This document shows positions 50,608-57,871 of a DNA stretch of 64,000 bases, piece by piece (position 1 is the first letter of the stretch; every line of letters begins with the position of its first letter). The DNA comes from Anaerolineae bacterium (GTDB taxonomy: Bacteria; Chloroflexota; Anaerolineae; Aggregatilineales; Phototrophicaceae), in the NCBI GenBank assembly GCA_022841825.1, contig JALHQT010000001.1, positions 434,001 through 498,000 of the forward strand, written 5' to 3'. The notes beneath the pieces were generated by a model. It ran no database searches. It was given only the letters and a program-made list of their open reading frames with translations, and was not told where the DNA came from. Made by a program: the position numbers and the translations under genes.

Positions 50608-51384
50608 TTAAGGATGCGATGGCGGATAAATGTCTGTTTGCCCGTAGTCGGCGTCCTGATTGTCCTCAATGTAGATCATGCGCGCATGACCCATGAGAAT
50701 GACATCACCAGGTTGCAACCGATGTTCTTGAATACGGACCCCATTGACATAGGTCCCATGCTGGCTGTCGTTATCAAAGAGTGTATAAGCGCCAAAACGC
50801 AGCCTGACCTGGGCATGATGCCTGGAGACCGTTGGGTCGGCAAGCACGATGTCGTTATCCCGACTGCGACCAATGTTGGTAATCGATGCATCAAGCAATA
50901 CGGTGCGTTCTGCATTGATGATCATCCGCCCGACAGTAGGGAGCGGTGGCGTGGTCGGAAGCTCTACGCGCTGAAGTGCGGCGGTTTCCTGCGATATGCG
51001 CACCTGATGCCCCGCTTCGACGATCACTTGTATGTGCGCCAGGTTGGAGTCGGGATTCAGGATGATGTTGGGAACCCGAAGCAATCGGTAGTCGTGGTTG
51101 GAGGCAAGTTCGCTGATGTGCTCCGTCAGGAGCGCGATGAGGTGCGGCTCTTCGCTGGTGAGATGAGCGACGATTTCTGGGTGCAGGTGTATCGTAAAGC
51201 GGTCAGGCGCTACGGTACGCTCATCTTCGCCCGCGATGGGTTCGCTCAGTTGGTCATCAAAGGCACGGGTGATATGCAGCAAAAGATCATGTGCCGTGAT
51301 GCGCTGGCGAAAAATCTGCGTGAAGGTGCCCTCAATGAGGCGCTCCAGTTGCGCTTCGATGCGCGCGAGGTGATGATTGCTCAT
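50608..51384 (-). CDS. fhaA: FHA domain protein with DUF3662 (FhaA-like)
   Basis: The 258-residue protein begins with ARIEAQLERLIEGTFTQIFR, matching the DUF3662 domain of actinobacterial FhaA (about residues 1-120). Its C-terminal FHA domain has GRSRDNDIVLADPTVSRHHAQ and DSQHGTYVNGVRI, with intact phosphothreonine-binding residues. FhaA in mycobacteria binds phosphorylated MurJ-like MviN and controls cell-wall synthesis; a similar role is inferred here. ATG 51384 is used; an in-frame ATG at 51393 would add three residues. No Ser/Thr kinase gene is in the window. Confidence 0.9.
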   Translation of the reverse strand: MSNHHLARIEAQLERLIEGTFTQIFRQRITAHDLLLHITRAFDDQLSEPIAGEDERTVAPDRFTIHLHPEIVAHLTSEEPHLIALLTEHISELASNHDYRLLRVPNIILNPDSNLAHIQVIVEAGHQVRISQETAALQRVELPTTPPLPTVGRMIINAERTVLLDASITNIGRSRDNDIVLADPTVSRHHAQVRLRFGAYTLFDNDSQHGTYVNGVRIQEHRLQPGDVILMGHARMIYIEDNQDADYGQTDIYPPSHP

Positions 51385-51465
51385 AGAGGGCATTATAGCC
51401 CGACTGCCCAGGGGCGGCAAAAGTGTACGGGGCAGACATGATCATCTGCCCCGCTTTGACTGCCT

Positions 51466-52842
51466 TTACTGGTCCGTCAGGAGCTGCAATGGAGGATCGG
51501 ACGGGACGTTATCGACCCAGATGTCGAAGCGCTGGATGTTCGCGTCGCTGGTGGTGCGAAGGTCGTCGAGCCAGGTGGAGAATTCCTGCGCTTTTGCCTG
51601 CTCGAATTCCTCATCACTGAGCGCACGGTCTTCGCGGGCGCGCACCTGAATGATATGCCAGCCAAATTCTGTCTCGACGGGTCCAACGAAGGCGTTGACC
51701 TCCGCGTTGCGTGCCGCCTCGGCGAACGGGGCGACATAGTTGGAAAGGGGTGCCCAACCGAGTTCGCCGCCGTTGTTGGCATTTGATGTATCCTGCGAAA
51801 CCGCTGCCGCCAGATCGCGGAAGGATTCTCCAGCCTGGAGCGCTGATAAGACATCCTGCGCCTCTTCTTCTGTTGCGGCGAGAATGTGGCGCACGTTCGC
51901 AAAAGGTGCAGTACGCGACTGTTCAGCCGTGATCTGATCCTGTAGTGCCTGGCGGAGCGCCAGCGTTCTGAACAGGCTTTGGAGATCATCCGGGCTTAGA
52001 CGCGCGTTACTGCTGACAAAATTGTCGAAGTCCTGCCGATTCGTACTGTATTCCGCCTGACGTGTCGCCAGTTCCAGCGTCGGCTCAAGGGTCGCGGTGG
52101 GCGTCGCCGAGGGCTGGGCTGTCACGGTCGGAGTCACGGAGGGGTCGGGGGTGCCTGTCGCCGTGGGAAGCGGTGTTGCCGAGGGAATGGGTGATGCGGT
52201 CGCTGTGATGAGCGGCGTTGGGCTGGATGTTGGCGTCGTGGACGGAGTCGCCGTGAAGAGGATGGCATTCGGGTCGAAGCCGAAGAACTGACGTGCCTGC
52301 TCGTCGATCTGTTCCTGCGTGACGGTGATACCGCGTTCCGCCGCTTGCTGGCGCACAAGCGTATCGTCGATCATGTCGTTCAGCACGCGGTTACCAAGCT
52401 GGTCTGGAACTGTCATCTCATTGTAGTAGTCGCTCCAGGGCGGCGTTTGCAGAAGCTGCTGTTGCGCTTGCTGTGGGTCACCGGTGAAGCTTAGAATGCG
52501 TAGATAGCCAGTGGTGAGCCGCTGGTTATTGAGCACGCGCTCCAGGCGCACGCGGCGTTCGAATTGTGCAACGGTGATGGTTTCGCCATTGACCGAAGCG
52601 ACCGCCTGATTCGGTCGGATGATCTGCTCGCTGATGAGCGCAACCGCGACCAGCAGTGCCGCAATCGCGCCGACCACAATGAGACCTATGTTGATGTAGC
52701 GTTGAATAGCGGCTTCGCGCTCATGGCGGGATTTGTATTCGCCAAGCAGGCGCGGTTGCCGTTTGTCATTTTGGGCTGCTGCGCCGGGTTTTTTCCCACC
52801 CGGCTTTGGCATCCCGGTCGTCTGCTCACTCTGTTTCGACAT
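51466..52842 (-). CDS. Parvulin-type peptidyl-prolyl isomerase, membrane-anchored
   Basis: The 458-residue protein has a cytoplasmic N-terminus, one membrane helix (about residues 60-82), a SurA/PrsA-like chaperone region (VNGETITVAQFERRVRLE and an RVLNDMIDDTLVRQQA segment) and a parvulin domain near the C-terminus (RHILAATEEEAQDVL, DTSNANNGGELGW, GPVETEFGWHIIQV). A long Thr/Pro/Ser-rich insert lies between about residues 205 and 260, inside the chaperone region. It would help fold exported proteins. ATG 52842 has GAGAGGGC before it. Confidence 0.9.
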   Translation of the reverse strand: MSKQSEQTTGMPKPGGKKPGAAAQNDKRQPRLLGEYKSRHEREAAIQRYINIGLIVVGAIAALLVAVALISEQIIRPNQAVASVNGETITVAQFERRVRLERVLNNQRLTTGYLRILSFTGDPQQAQQQLLQTPPWSDYYNEMTVPDQLGNRVLNDMIDDTLVRQQAAERGITVTQEQIDEQARQFFGFDPNAILFTATPSTTPTSSPTPLITATASPIPSATPLPTATGTPDPSVTPTVTAQPSATPTATLEPTLELATRQAEYSTNRQDFDNFVSSNARLSPDDLQSLFRTLALRQALQDQITAEQSRTAPFANVRHILAATEEEAQDVLSALQAGESFRDLAAAVSQDTSNANNGGELGWAPLSNYVAPFAEAARNAEVNAFVGPVETEFGWHIIQVRAREDRALSDEEFEQAKAQEFSTWLDDLRTTSDANIQRFDIWVDNVPSDPPLQLLTDQ

Positions 52843-52932
52843 AAGTGCCCTCTCTTGAGCAATAAAAAGGACGCGGCGCATACGCCGCGCCCTGATGGGT
52901 CGTCGTCCGTCAGGTTTGCACCCGTTGGAGGA

Positions 52933-53238
52933 TTATTCCGACAGGTTGACGAAAGGCAGGAGCGCTAGGTGCCGGGCGCGCTTGATTTCGCGGGCAAGTT
53001 CGCGCTGGCAGCGGGAGCAATTGCCAGTTTGACGGCGCGGCTTGATCTTGCCCGCTTCGGTGATGTAGCGGCGAAGGACATCAATGTCCTTGTAGTCGAA
53101 GCACTTGCCGTCCGGACAATAGATCTGATAGCGGCGCGGTCGTCCACCGCGTTCGCGGTCGCCACGCCGACGGTCGCCACCTTCGTCACCACCTTCAATG
53201 GTGTCCAGGCGTTCATTTTCGTTGGGCATATCGCTCAC
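52933..53238 (-). CDS. rpsR: 30S ribosomal protein S18, zinc-binding form
   Basis: S18 pairs with S6 in the 30S platform. The C-terminal two thirds carry [25 protein letters not shown] and [16 protein letters not shown], the family core. CPDGKC and CSRC supply two pairs of cysteines, indicating the zinc-binding C+ form. The N-terminus adds about 35 residues rich in Asp, Gly and Arg. The start could be ATG 53238 or ATG 53229. It follows ssb in the usual rpsF-ssb-rpsR order. Confidence 0.95.
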   Translation of the reverse strand: MSDMPNENERLDTIEGGDEGGDRRRGDRERGGRPRRYQIYCPDGKCFDYKDIDVLRRYITEAGKIKPRRQTGNCSRCQRELAREIKRARHLALLPFVNLSE

Positions 53239-53270
53239 AGGGGTTTCTCCTGATGTAGTCCTATTTCTCG

Positions 53271-53663
53271 TTAAAAGGCATAATCGCCATTGTCGTCATC
53301 GCTGACGAAATCCATATCGTTGGAATGACCTTTGCGGTCTCCCAAAAGTATCATCTCTTGAGCGACCACTTCGGTGCGGAAGTGCTTCTTGCCCTGATCA
53401 TCTTCCCAACCGCGTGTCTGCAACCGTCCTTCGACGTAAACCTGTTGGTTACGTGTGAGATGTGCTTTGCAGATTTCGGCAAGGTTACCCCAGGCGACGA
53501 CATTGAACCATTCCGTCTCTTCACGTCGTTCACCTTCTGCCGAGACCCAGGTGCGTGTTGTTGCCACGCTGAAGCTGGTCACGGGGCGCCCGCTGGGGGT
53601 GTATCGCATTTCCGGATCACGACCAACGTTCCCAATGATGATGACTTTATTCAGCCCGCGCAT
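53271..53663 (-). CDS. ssb: Single-stranded DNA-binding protein
   Basis: The 130-residue protein begins [25 protein letters not shown] and continues with an OB fold ([30 protein letters not shown]), typical of bacterial SSB. The C-terminal tail is short and acidic (DDDNGDYAF), but lacks the usual IPF ending that recruits partner proteins, although a Phe remains last. ATG 53663 is preferred over the longer frame. It sits between rpsF and rpsR, as in most bacteria. Confidence 0.93.
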   Translation of the reverse strand: MRGLNKVIIIGNVGRDPEMRYTPSGRPVTSFSVATTRTWVSAEGERREETEWFNVVAWGNLAEICKAHLTRNQQVYVEGRLQTRGWEDDQGKKHFRTEVVAQEMILLGDRKGHSNDMDFVSDDDNGDYAF

Positions 53664-53710
53664 GATAACAATAATCCCGAAATCTGCTGGCAACGGCTGC
53701 GCGAATGCGT

Positions 53711-54004
53711 CTATTCGTCGCCGCGCACGACCAGGTAACGGAGGATGTGGGGCGACAGATTCAGATTCCGCTCGATTTCCTTGATCGCGTGAGGTTCAAT
53801 CTGGCTTTCGAGGAAGACGTAGAAGCCCTCGCGCTGCTTGTCAATTTCGTAGGCAAGCTTGCGACGACCCCATCGGTCAATCTTACGGACTTCTCCCAGG
53901 CTCTCGGCTTCGATCCAGCCTCGCACCTGCTCGACGGTATTGTTGACCTGCGTCTCATCGCCTTCCAGACGCACGACAACAGCAACCTCATAGGCTCGTT
54001 TCAT
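53711..54004 (-). CDS. rpsF: 30S ribosomal protein S6
   Basis: The 97-residue protein starts MKRAYEVAVVVRLEGDETQ and includes RKIDRWGRRKLAYEIDKQREGFY, a clear S6 core, ending LRYLVVRGDE. ATG 54004 gives the normal length; the longer frame to 54256 runs into an upstream gene. It is the first gene of rpsF-ssb-rpsR, and rplI (L9), the frequent fourth member, is not present. The roughly 110 bases upstream hold a hairpin that could be an S6:S18 leader. Confidence 0.95.
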   Translation of the reverse strand: MKRAYEVAVVVRLEGDETQVNNTVEQVRGWIEAESLGEVRKIDRWGRRKLAYEIDKQREGFYVFLESQIEPHAIKEIERNLNLSPHILRYLVVRGDE

Positions 54005-54085
54005 GGTGTATCCTGTTCTCCTTCCCCCGGAGTTGCCCTGGTCACGCGCGAAGATGCGCCCGCGCAGAGCGGAAAGTACATTGCG

Positions 54086-54108
54086 TGTCGGAATGGGGGA
54101 CTCCGACA
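54086..54108 (-). promoter_or_regulatory. Hairpin in the rpsF leader (possible S6:S18 leader or terminator)
   Basis: Seven-base arms, TGTCGGA and TCCGACA, face each other across a nine-base loop in the gap between the stop of the ligase-like gene (54117) and the rpsF start. S6:S18 complexes bind leader RNA hairpins with a conserved CCG element in other bacteria; CCG occurs here within the arm. A second GC-rich short stem follows. It might equally help end the upstream transcript. Confidence 0.38.
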
Positions 54109-54116
54109 ATGGGATG

Positions 54117-55586
54117 TTACATGAAGCGCGGTGGGTTTTCAACGGTGCTTTCCCGCGCGATACGAGCGCTGGCGAGCGCAAGCGCAACGGTAATCCAGAA
54201 CAATGTGATCGAAGCCTGGAAATCCAGACGGAAGAAGTAGAGGTCTGCAACGGCATTCACCAGTGCAGTCAACAGGGCGGCGTGATAGCCGAGAAATATG
54301 GCATTGAGGTCGGGATTACTGCGCACCCGCCGCCAGGTGCTGAGTCCGTAAACGAAGACGGCAATCATCGTCGTCACATACAGCAGCAACCCGACGAGCC
54401 CGATTTGATTCGCCATGATGAGGTACATGCTTGCGACATTGGTGTAGAGGTCGATGTCCGGCGTTCCGGTAAAGCCAACGCCGAAAATGGGGTAGCGGCT
54501 GATGAGCCGAAACGAGTCCGTGTACTCGCCAATGCGCATCTGTGTGGCTAAATCTGCCCCTGTGAAGGCGTCCACGAAGCGTTCAACCAGAGGCTGGGCA
54601 AATGGCAGTGCTAAGACAATGGCGACCACGATAACCAGAACTGCGAGAAACTTGCGATAGCGCAGCAGCCCAATGAATACTACACCGGCGGCAAAGGCGA
54701 GCATCGATGCACGGGAGAATGTCAGCAGAAGCGCTGCGCTGATGATGATCAGGATGAATGCCGCGACGCGGCGGCGGCGCAGAACGGGCTTTTCGGCGAA
54801 GACCTGGGGCGCGATGGTCGCGGCGGCGATGGCAAGCACCCCGCCCAGTGCGTTTGGATCGATCCACGTACCGATGGCGCGTTCACCCAGGGCGGGGGTG
54901 TCCTCGATGTAGCGTATGACGCCTCCGTCCGGATAGCCCAGACGAGCAAGGCGGACAAGAATTGATTCCGTGGTTACGTCAGGCAGAGCGTAGAGCACAA
55001 TCGCAAAGAGCGCCTGTATCCCGGCGAAGAGCAGGATGATGACGACGAGGCGACGTAGCGCGGCGGCGTCGCGCAGAAAATCGACCAGCACAAAGGTCAA
55101 GGCGATGGCAAGGAGTGTTTCTGCAAAACCACGCAAAATCGTGCTGGTCGGCGGTGCCCAGCGCAGTCCGAGGACGAAGCAGAGAATCAGCCATGCCATG
55201 TAGACCAGGATGAGCAGGTGAACGGGCGTGGATGTGAAAGTGCGTCGTTTGCCTACCATCCACTGACAGAGATAGACCAGAATGAATGCGCCTAACGCGC
55301 CATCCATCAGACTGGGCGTGAAGCCGAGGCGGATGGGAAAGGTTCCAAACGGAATCAATGCCATAATCGCAATGATGCCGTAGAGCGCAACATTAACATT
55401 GCTGAGGATGTAAAGCGCAAGAAGTGTGCCGATCAGCACACCGCCCGCGATGATCGGCTCTGCGAGGGTGGTCAGCAGCCCGACACCACCGCCGAGGATG
55501 CCGATGGCAGATCCGATGAGCAGCGCGTAAGCCCGGCGGTCGAGGTTGGCGAACCATATCTGGGCAGTGTTGAGCGGTTGCTGCAC
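54117..55586 (-). CDS. O-antigen ligase/polymerase-like membrane protein
   Basis: The 489-residue protein has about 12 membrane helices and a large outward loop around residues 205-250. The segments RFVDAFTGADLATQMRIGEY and GFTGTPDIDLYTNVASMYLIMANQIG are like those in the Wzy_C/O-antigen ligase family, where loop residues pass polysaccharide chains onto an acceptor. The exact reaction (ligase or polymerase) cannot be decided. Start GTG 55586 overlaps the stop of the upstream YfhO-like gene and has AGGAG upstream. It is the last gene of the glycan operon. Confidence 0.83.
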   Translation of the reverse strand: MQQPLNTAQIWFANLDRRAYALLIGSAIGILGGGVGLLTTLAEPIIAGGVLIGTLLALYILSNVNVALYGIIAIMALIPFGTFPIRLGFTPSLMDGALGAFILVYLCQWMVGKRRTFTSTPVHLLILVYMAWLILCFVLGLRWAPPTSTILRGFAETLLAIALTFVLVDFLRDAAALRRLVVIILLFAGIQALFAIVLYALPDVTTESILVRLARLGYPDGGVIRYIEDTPALGERAIGTWIDPNALGGVLAIAAATIAPQVFAEKPVLRRRRVAAFILIIISAALLLTFSRASMLAFAAGVVFIGLLRYRKFLAVLVIVVAIVLALPFAQPLVERFVDAFTGADLATQMRIGEYTDSFRLISRYPIFGVGFTGTPDIDLYTNVASMYLIMANQIGLVGLLLYVTTMIAVFVYGLSTWRRVRSNPDLNAIFLGYHAALLTALVNAVADLYFFRLDFQASITLFWITVALALASARIARESTVENPPRFM

Positions 55587-57871
55587 TACTTGTTTCTCCT
55601 GCGCATGAGCAACGTCCGGGTGCCCAGTATAGCAATGCCAACCCAGGTTACGAGGCTGATCGCTCCCCCTATGCGGACTGAGAGGGGATCGTAGGTCAAG
55701 CGGATGACACTCTCGCCTTCTGTCACGACGACCGCCATCAGTCCGCCATAAGCGCGCAGGATTTCGACTGGATCCCCGTTCACGGTGGCGTGCCAGCCGG
55801 GGTAATCGACCAGGCTGATGGAGACAGCCGCAGGAACGTCGGCGTTGACCTCGACACGAATGCGCTCTGGAGTTTCCATCTGCGTTGATACGGTGCCCGA
55901 ATTGCTTGACTGGCTGGGGATTCCGGGGTCTTTATCGAGAAGGAGCACTGCCCAGGGATCGAACCGTGCATCCCGCATTTGAGCGCGCGCGTCCGCATCA
56001 TCGGCAACAATCTGGATGCGTTGAAAAGGGAGGGCGAACGGTCGTGGTTCGCTAAGGCGATGTAAATTGATTGCTCCGAATCGATCAGTACCCCGCCCGA
56101 TGATCTCGCTGGGCACTGGGAGTTCGTTCCAATCGGTGAAGACGTAACGCACCGAAAATAGTCCCCAGATGGTGCGGGCTGGCAAGTCTCCTTCGATGAT
56201 GGCGTAAGCACTGCCGAGCCAGAGCGGACTGATGCCGCGAATGTCTGCCAACCCATAGAGGCTGCCGAAGTTATCGCCCAAACCGCGAAAGCCATCGACG
56301 CGGAAGGGTGTGTTGTTGTCTTCGAGCGCCTGCTGAATAAGGGGTGGGGGAGTCAGACTGAGCTGCTCGGACGGGGGGACCGAATCATAGACGACGTCGG
56401 CATCCATGTTGACGGTGAACAGCTCGAAGACCACCCACGTGGCGAGCAGCAGCGCGAAGAGCGTGTGTCGTGAGCGGGTGAGACGGGGAAGGATGAGGGC
56501 GCAAGCGAGCGCGACGACAGCCGAGAGGACGAAGTAGGGCATGAGTGGGGCATAGGCATCGCTGCTGCCAAGCCAGGCGACAAAGACCACAGCGGCAAGA
56601 CCCACGAGCGCGGCGGCAACACTCCACAGGAGCCGGCGCAGCAGGCGGCTGGTCGAGGCGGTTGGCAGCGCTCGCCACGCCATGAGCCTGAGTATGCCCA
56701 GTCCAGCCAGGATCGCGCCTGCGTTAGCGACGACAAACGCAGCGCGCTCCTGTCCACGAAAGAAGTACGCGCCGGGCAGGGTGTTGTAGAGGAGTGGGTA
56801 GAGAAGGCTATTTGCGCCAAAGCTCCAGACGAGCGCAATGAGCGCTGCTCCGCCCCAAAAGAGTGACTCCTTGCTGCGACGCCACAGCGCGATCAGCGCC
56901 AGGAGCAGCCCTGCGACGCCGAAGTAGAGCGGCGAGAAAAGGCTGACGACGTTTGGGACAAGGAACTGAAGCACATCCTGAATCGGGAAACCGTTGCCCT
57001 TGGCATCGAAACCGAAGCCGCTTCGCGTAGTCAAACGTAGATACTCAACGCCGGGGATCAACTGCACGGCTGCCAGTCCAAATGCGATCAAGCCGAAAAT
57101 CGCCGAGCAGAGGACGAAGGATCGCGTAGACCAGCCTCGCTGGTAGATGCGAAAGGCTAGATACGCGAGGAGCAACCAAGTCATGAGGAAGCTGGTTTGC
57201 GGGTGACCCGCCATCCACGACATGCCGAGCGCGAAGCCGGAAAGAACCAGTGCTGAGGTCTGAGTGCTGAGTACTGAGGATTGGGATGGGGCTGATAAGT
57301 CAGTGGAACGGGCGTGAGAAGAATGGGTGGCGAGGTGAATGCCCAGAAGCGCAAGCGGAAGCCAGCTTCCAGCTTCAAGAATGGCGAGCTGAAGCGGGGC
57401 GTAGCCAGTCATAAAGCCGCCGTAGCCCACGATGATAGCACTGAGGAAACTGGCAATGTGCGTGCCACGCTGCTCACCCACTAGATGGCGCATGAAGAGA
57501 TACATCAGGAGCGTGAGCAGCAGGATATGCGCAGTCATCTCCCATTCGAGCGCGCGATAGCTGAAGCCGCCGAATAGATTGGCGACGGCAAGGGTCAACA
57601 AGCGGGGTGGGTAGAAGACGGCAGCCTGAGTGTCGGCGATAAAGGGTAAGCCACCATTGTTATACGGGTTCCAAAGCGGAACCTGCCCCTGGCTGAAACG
57701 TTCGTACTGATAGGCTGCGAACGCGACGAACTGCCCGCTAAAATCGCCCTGCTTGAGCGACGCCTGATCTGCTTCGATGGGGGTGAATAAGCGCCAGAAG
57801 AATAGCAGCCACAAGAAAACAAGGGCGACGACTGCCAGGGCGTCCGGGTGACGCTGTGCCCAAGCTTTCAT
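55586..57871 (-). CDS. YfhO-like multi-pass membrane protein
   Basis: The 761-residue protein has about 11-13 membrane helices and a C-terminal soluble domain that faces outward. Its N-terminal part resembles YfhO family and GT-C transferases: GDFSGQFVAFAAYQYERFSQG, WNPYNNGGLPFIADTQ and MSWMAGHPQTSF. YfhO-type proteins transfer sugars to teichoic acids or lipids; the donor here is unknown. A low-complexity stretch around residues 185-210 is encoded by a heptamer-repeat region. ATG 57871 overlaps the stop of the preceding gene as ATGA. Confidence 0.83.
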   Translation of the reverse strand: MKAWAQRHPDALAVVALVFLWLLFFWRLFTPIEADQASLKQGDFSGQFVAFAAYQYERFSQGQVPLWNPYNNGGLPFIADTQAAVFYPPRLLTLAVANLFGGFSYRALEWEMTAHILLLTLLMYLFMRHLVGEQRGTHIASFLSAIIVGYGGFMTGYAPLQLAILEAGSWLPLALLGIHLATHSSHARSTDLSAPSQSSVLSTQTSALVLSGFALGMSWMAGHPQTSFLMTWLLLAYLAFRIYQRGWSTRSFVLCSAIFGLIAFGLAAVQLIPGVEYLRLTTRSGFGFDAKGNGFPIQDVLQFLVPNVVSLFSPLYFGVAGLLLALIALWRRSKESLFWGGAALIALVWSFGANSLLYPLLYNTLPGAYFFRGQERAAFVVANAGAILAGLGILRLMAWRALPTASTSRLLRRLLWSVAAALVGLAAVVFVAWLGSSDAYAPLMPYFVLSAVVALACALILPRLTRSRHTLFALLLATWVVFELFTVNMDADVVYDSVPPSEQLSLTPPPLIQQALEDNNTPFRVDGFRGLGDNFGSLYGLADIRGISPLWLGSAYAIIEGDLPARTIWGLFSVRYVFTDWNELPVPSEIIGRGTDRFGAINLHRLSEPRPFALPFQRIQIVADDADARAQMRDARFDPWAVLLLDKDPGIPSQSSNSGTVSTQMETPERIRVEVNADVPAAVSISLVDYPGWHATVNGDPVEILRAYGGLMAVVVTEGESVIRLTYDPLSVRIGGAISLVTWVGIAILGTRTLLMRRRNK
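57251..57278 (+). repeat. Four tandem heptamers inside the YfhO-like gene
   Basis: TGCTGAG, GTCTGAG, TGCTGAG and TACTGAG follow each other exactly at 57251-57278, consensus TNCTGAG. They lie antisense to the YfhO-like gene and encode part of its Ser/Thr-rich loop between two membrane helices. Flanking bases look like degenerate continuations. Confidence 0.7.

Noticed and set aside
50503-51441. Plus-strand open frame of 312 codons
   Set aside because: It lies opposite the two FHA genes, which have intact motifs on the minus strand; its translation has no recognisable domain.
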